From NCBI GenBank assembly GCA_910586835.1, contig CAJUJU010000047.1:1-30485 (forward strand): a stretch of 30,485 nt of DNA, written 5' to 3'. Positions 29,966 through 30,485 of the stretch are shown here, piece after piece. A program made the position numbers and the translations under genes. Numbering within the stretch: position 1 is the stretch's first letter; every line of letters starts with the position of its first letter. Origin of the DNA: an uncultured Acetatifactor sp. (lineage in GTDB: Bacteria > Bacillota > Clostridia > Lachnospirales > Lachnospiraceae). A model generated the notes under the pieces. The model was not told the DNA's origin, searched no databases, and was given only the letters and a program-made list of their open reading frames with translations.

Positions 29966-30485
29966 ATGTCACGAATAGGTAGAATGCCAATCGCGGTTCC
30001 CGCAGGCGTTACTGTGGAGATTGCAGAAAATAATAAGGTGACCGTTAAGGGTCCCAAGGGTACGCTCGAGAGAGTGCTGCCCTCCGAGATGGAGATCAAA
30101 ATGGAAGGCGCTGAGATTCTGGTGAGCAGACCCAACGATCTGAAGAAGATGAAATCTCTTCACGGTCTGACCAGAACGCTCATTCACAACATGGTAGTAG
30201 GTGTCACCCAGGGCTACGAGAAAAAGCTTGAGGTAAACGGCGTGGGCTACAGAGCTGCAAAGAGCGGCAGGAAGCTGACCCTGAACCTGGGTTATTCCCA
30301 CCCTGTCGAGATGGAAGATCCCGAGGGCATCGAGGCCGTTGTAGAGGGACAGAATATCATCATTGTCAAGGGAATTGACAAGGAGAAAGTCGGCCAATAC
30401 GCAGCTGAAATCAGAGACAAGAGGAGACCGGAGCCTTACAAGGGCAAGGGTATCAAGTATGCCGATGAGACGATCAGACGTAAAG
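29966..30485 (+). CDS. rplF: 50S ribosomal protein L6, N-terminal part (cut by window end)
   Basis: 173 codons are visible before the window ends. MSRIGRMPIAVPAGVTVEIA starts the first domain; GVTQGYEKKLEVNGVGYRA and RRPEPYKGKGIKYADE mark the second. Nearly the whole protein is present; only the last few residues are missing. It binds near the sarcin-ricin loop and elongation-factor site. AGGAGG precedes the ATG. It is the first gene after the candidate RNA element. Confidence 0.97.
   Translation, partial: MSRIGRMPIAVPAGVTVEIAENNKVTVKGPKGTLERVLPSEMEIKMEGAEILVSRPNDLKKMKSLHGLTRTLIHNMVVGVTQGYEKKLEVNGVGYRAAKSGRKLTLNLGYSHPVEMEDPEGIEAVVEGQNIIIVKGIDKEKVGQYAAEIRDKRRPEPYKGKGIKYADETIRRK

Overview
The window looks like a contig from a fairly GC-rich Clostridia genome, most likely a Lachnospiraceae gut bacterium. 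This rests on the FabK-type fatty-acid operon, a DUF4474 protein, the style of the ECF sigma factor, the zinc-ribbon form of S14, purine-rich AGGAGG ribosome sites and the Firmicutes S10-spc gene order. The species cannot be named from sequence alone. The first 46 bases are an Illumina P5/TruSeq adapter tail, so the left edge is a sequencing artefact and the first gene is cut by it.

Layout. (1) 48-2464: the end of an ABC exporter ATPase, then a DUF2264 protein. (2) 2604-4280, minus strand: a PAS / degenerate GGDEF / intact EAL protein, predicted to degrade c-di-GMP. Two hairpins between these convergent genes appear to be strand-specific terminators. (3) 4497-14116: a type II fatty-acid synthesis operon, acpP-fabK-fabD-fabG-fabF-fabZ-accDA(fused)-fabH-marR(fabT-like)-cls. 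It is preceded by two tandem TTTGA/TCAAA palindromes that resemble FabT operators. accB and accC, often found in such clusters, are absent here. (4) 14118-14350: a gene-free patch with nested perfect inverted repeats and a duplicated 53-bp unit. (5) 14452-19031: an orphan chemoreceptor, an ECF sigma/anti-sigma pair with a plausible self-recognised promoter, and an acyltransferase-3 membrane protein; a SAM methyltransferase converges on it from the minus strand (19040-19957). (6) 20256-22096: a cysteine-rich DUF4474 protein tightly linked to a metallophosphoesterase. (7) 22125-30485: the S10-spc ribosomal protein operon from rpsJ into rplF, cut by the window end. Its promoter -35 box lies in the terminator hairpin of the preceding gene, and a leader of about 280 nt is highly structured.

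How the genes work together. AccDA, with AccB and AccC from elsewhere, would supply malonyl-CoA. FabD, FabH, FabF, FabG, FabZ and FabK would extend chains on AcpP. The MarR protein probably senses acyl-ACP and represses the operon through the tandem operators. Cls would carry output into cardiolipin.

The most unusual signals lie outside the genes. A 33-nt motif occurs twice without gaps, upstream of the DUF4474 gene (20052-20084) and between rpsH and rplF (29842-29874). It has a compensatory base-pair change, an enclosing stem of unrelated sequence in each copy, and a following hairpin. This looks like a structured RNA element. The nested palindrome patch after cls and the long S10 leader are the next most interesting.
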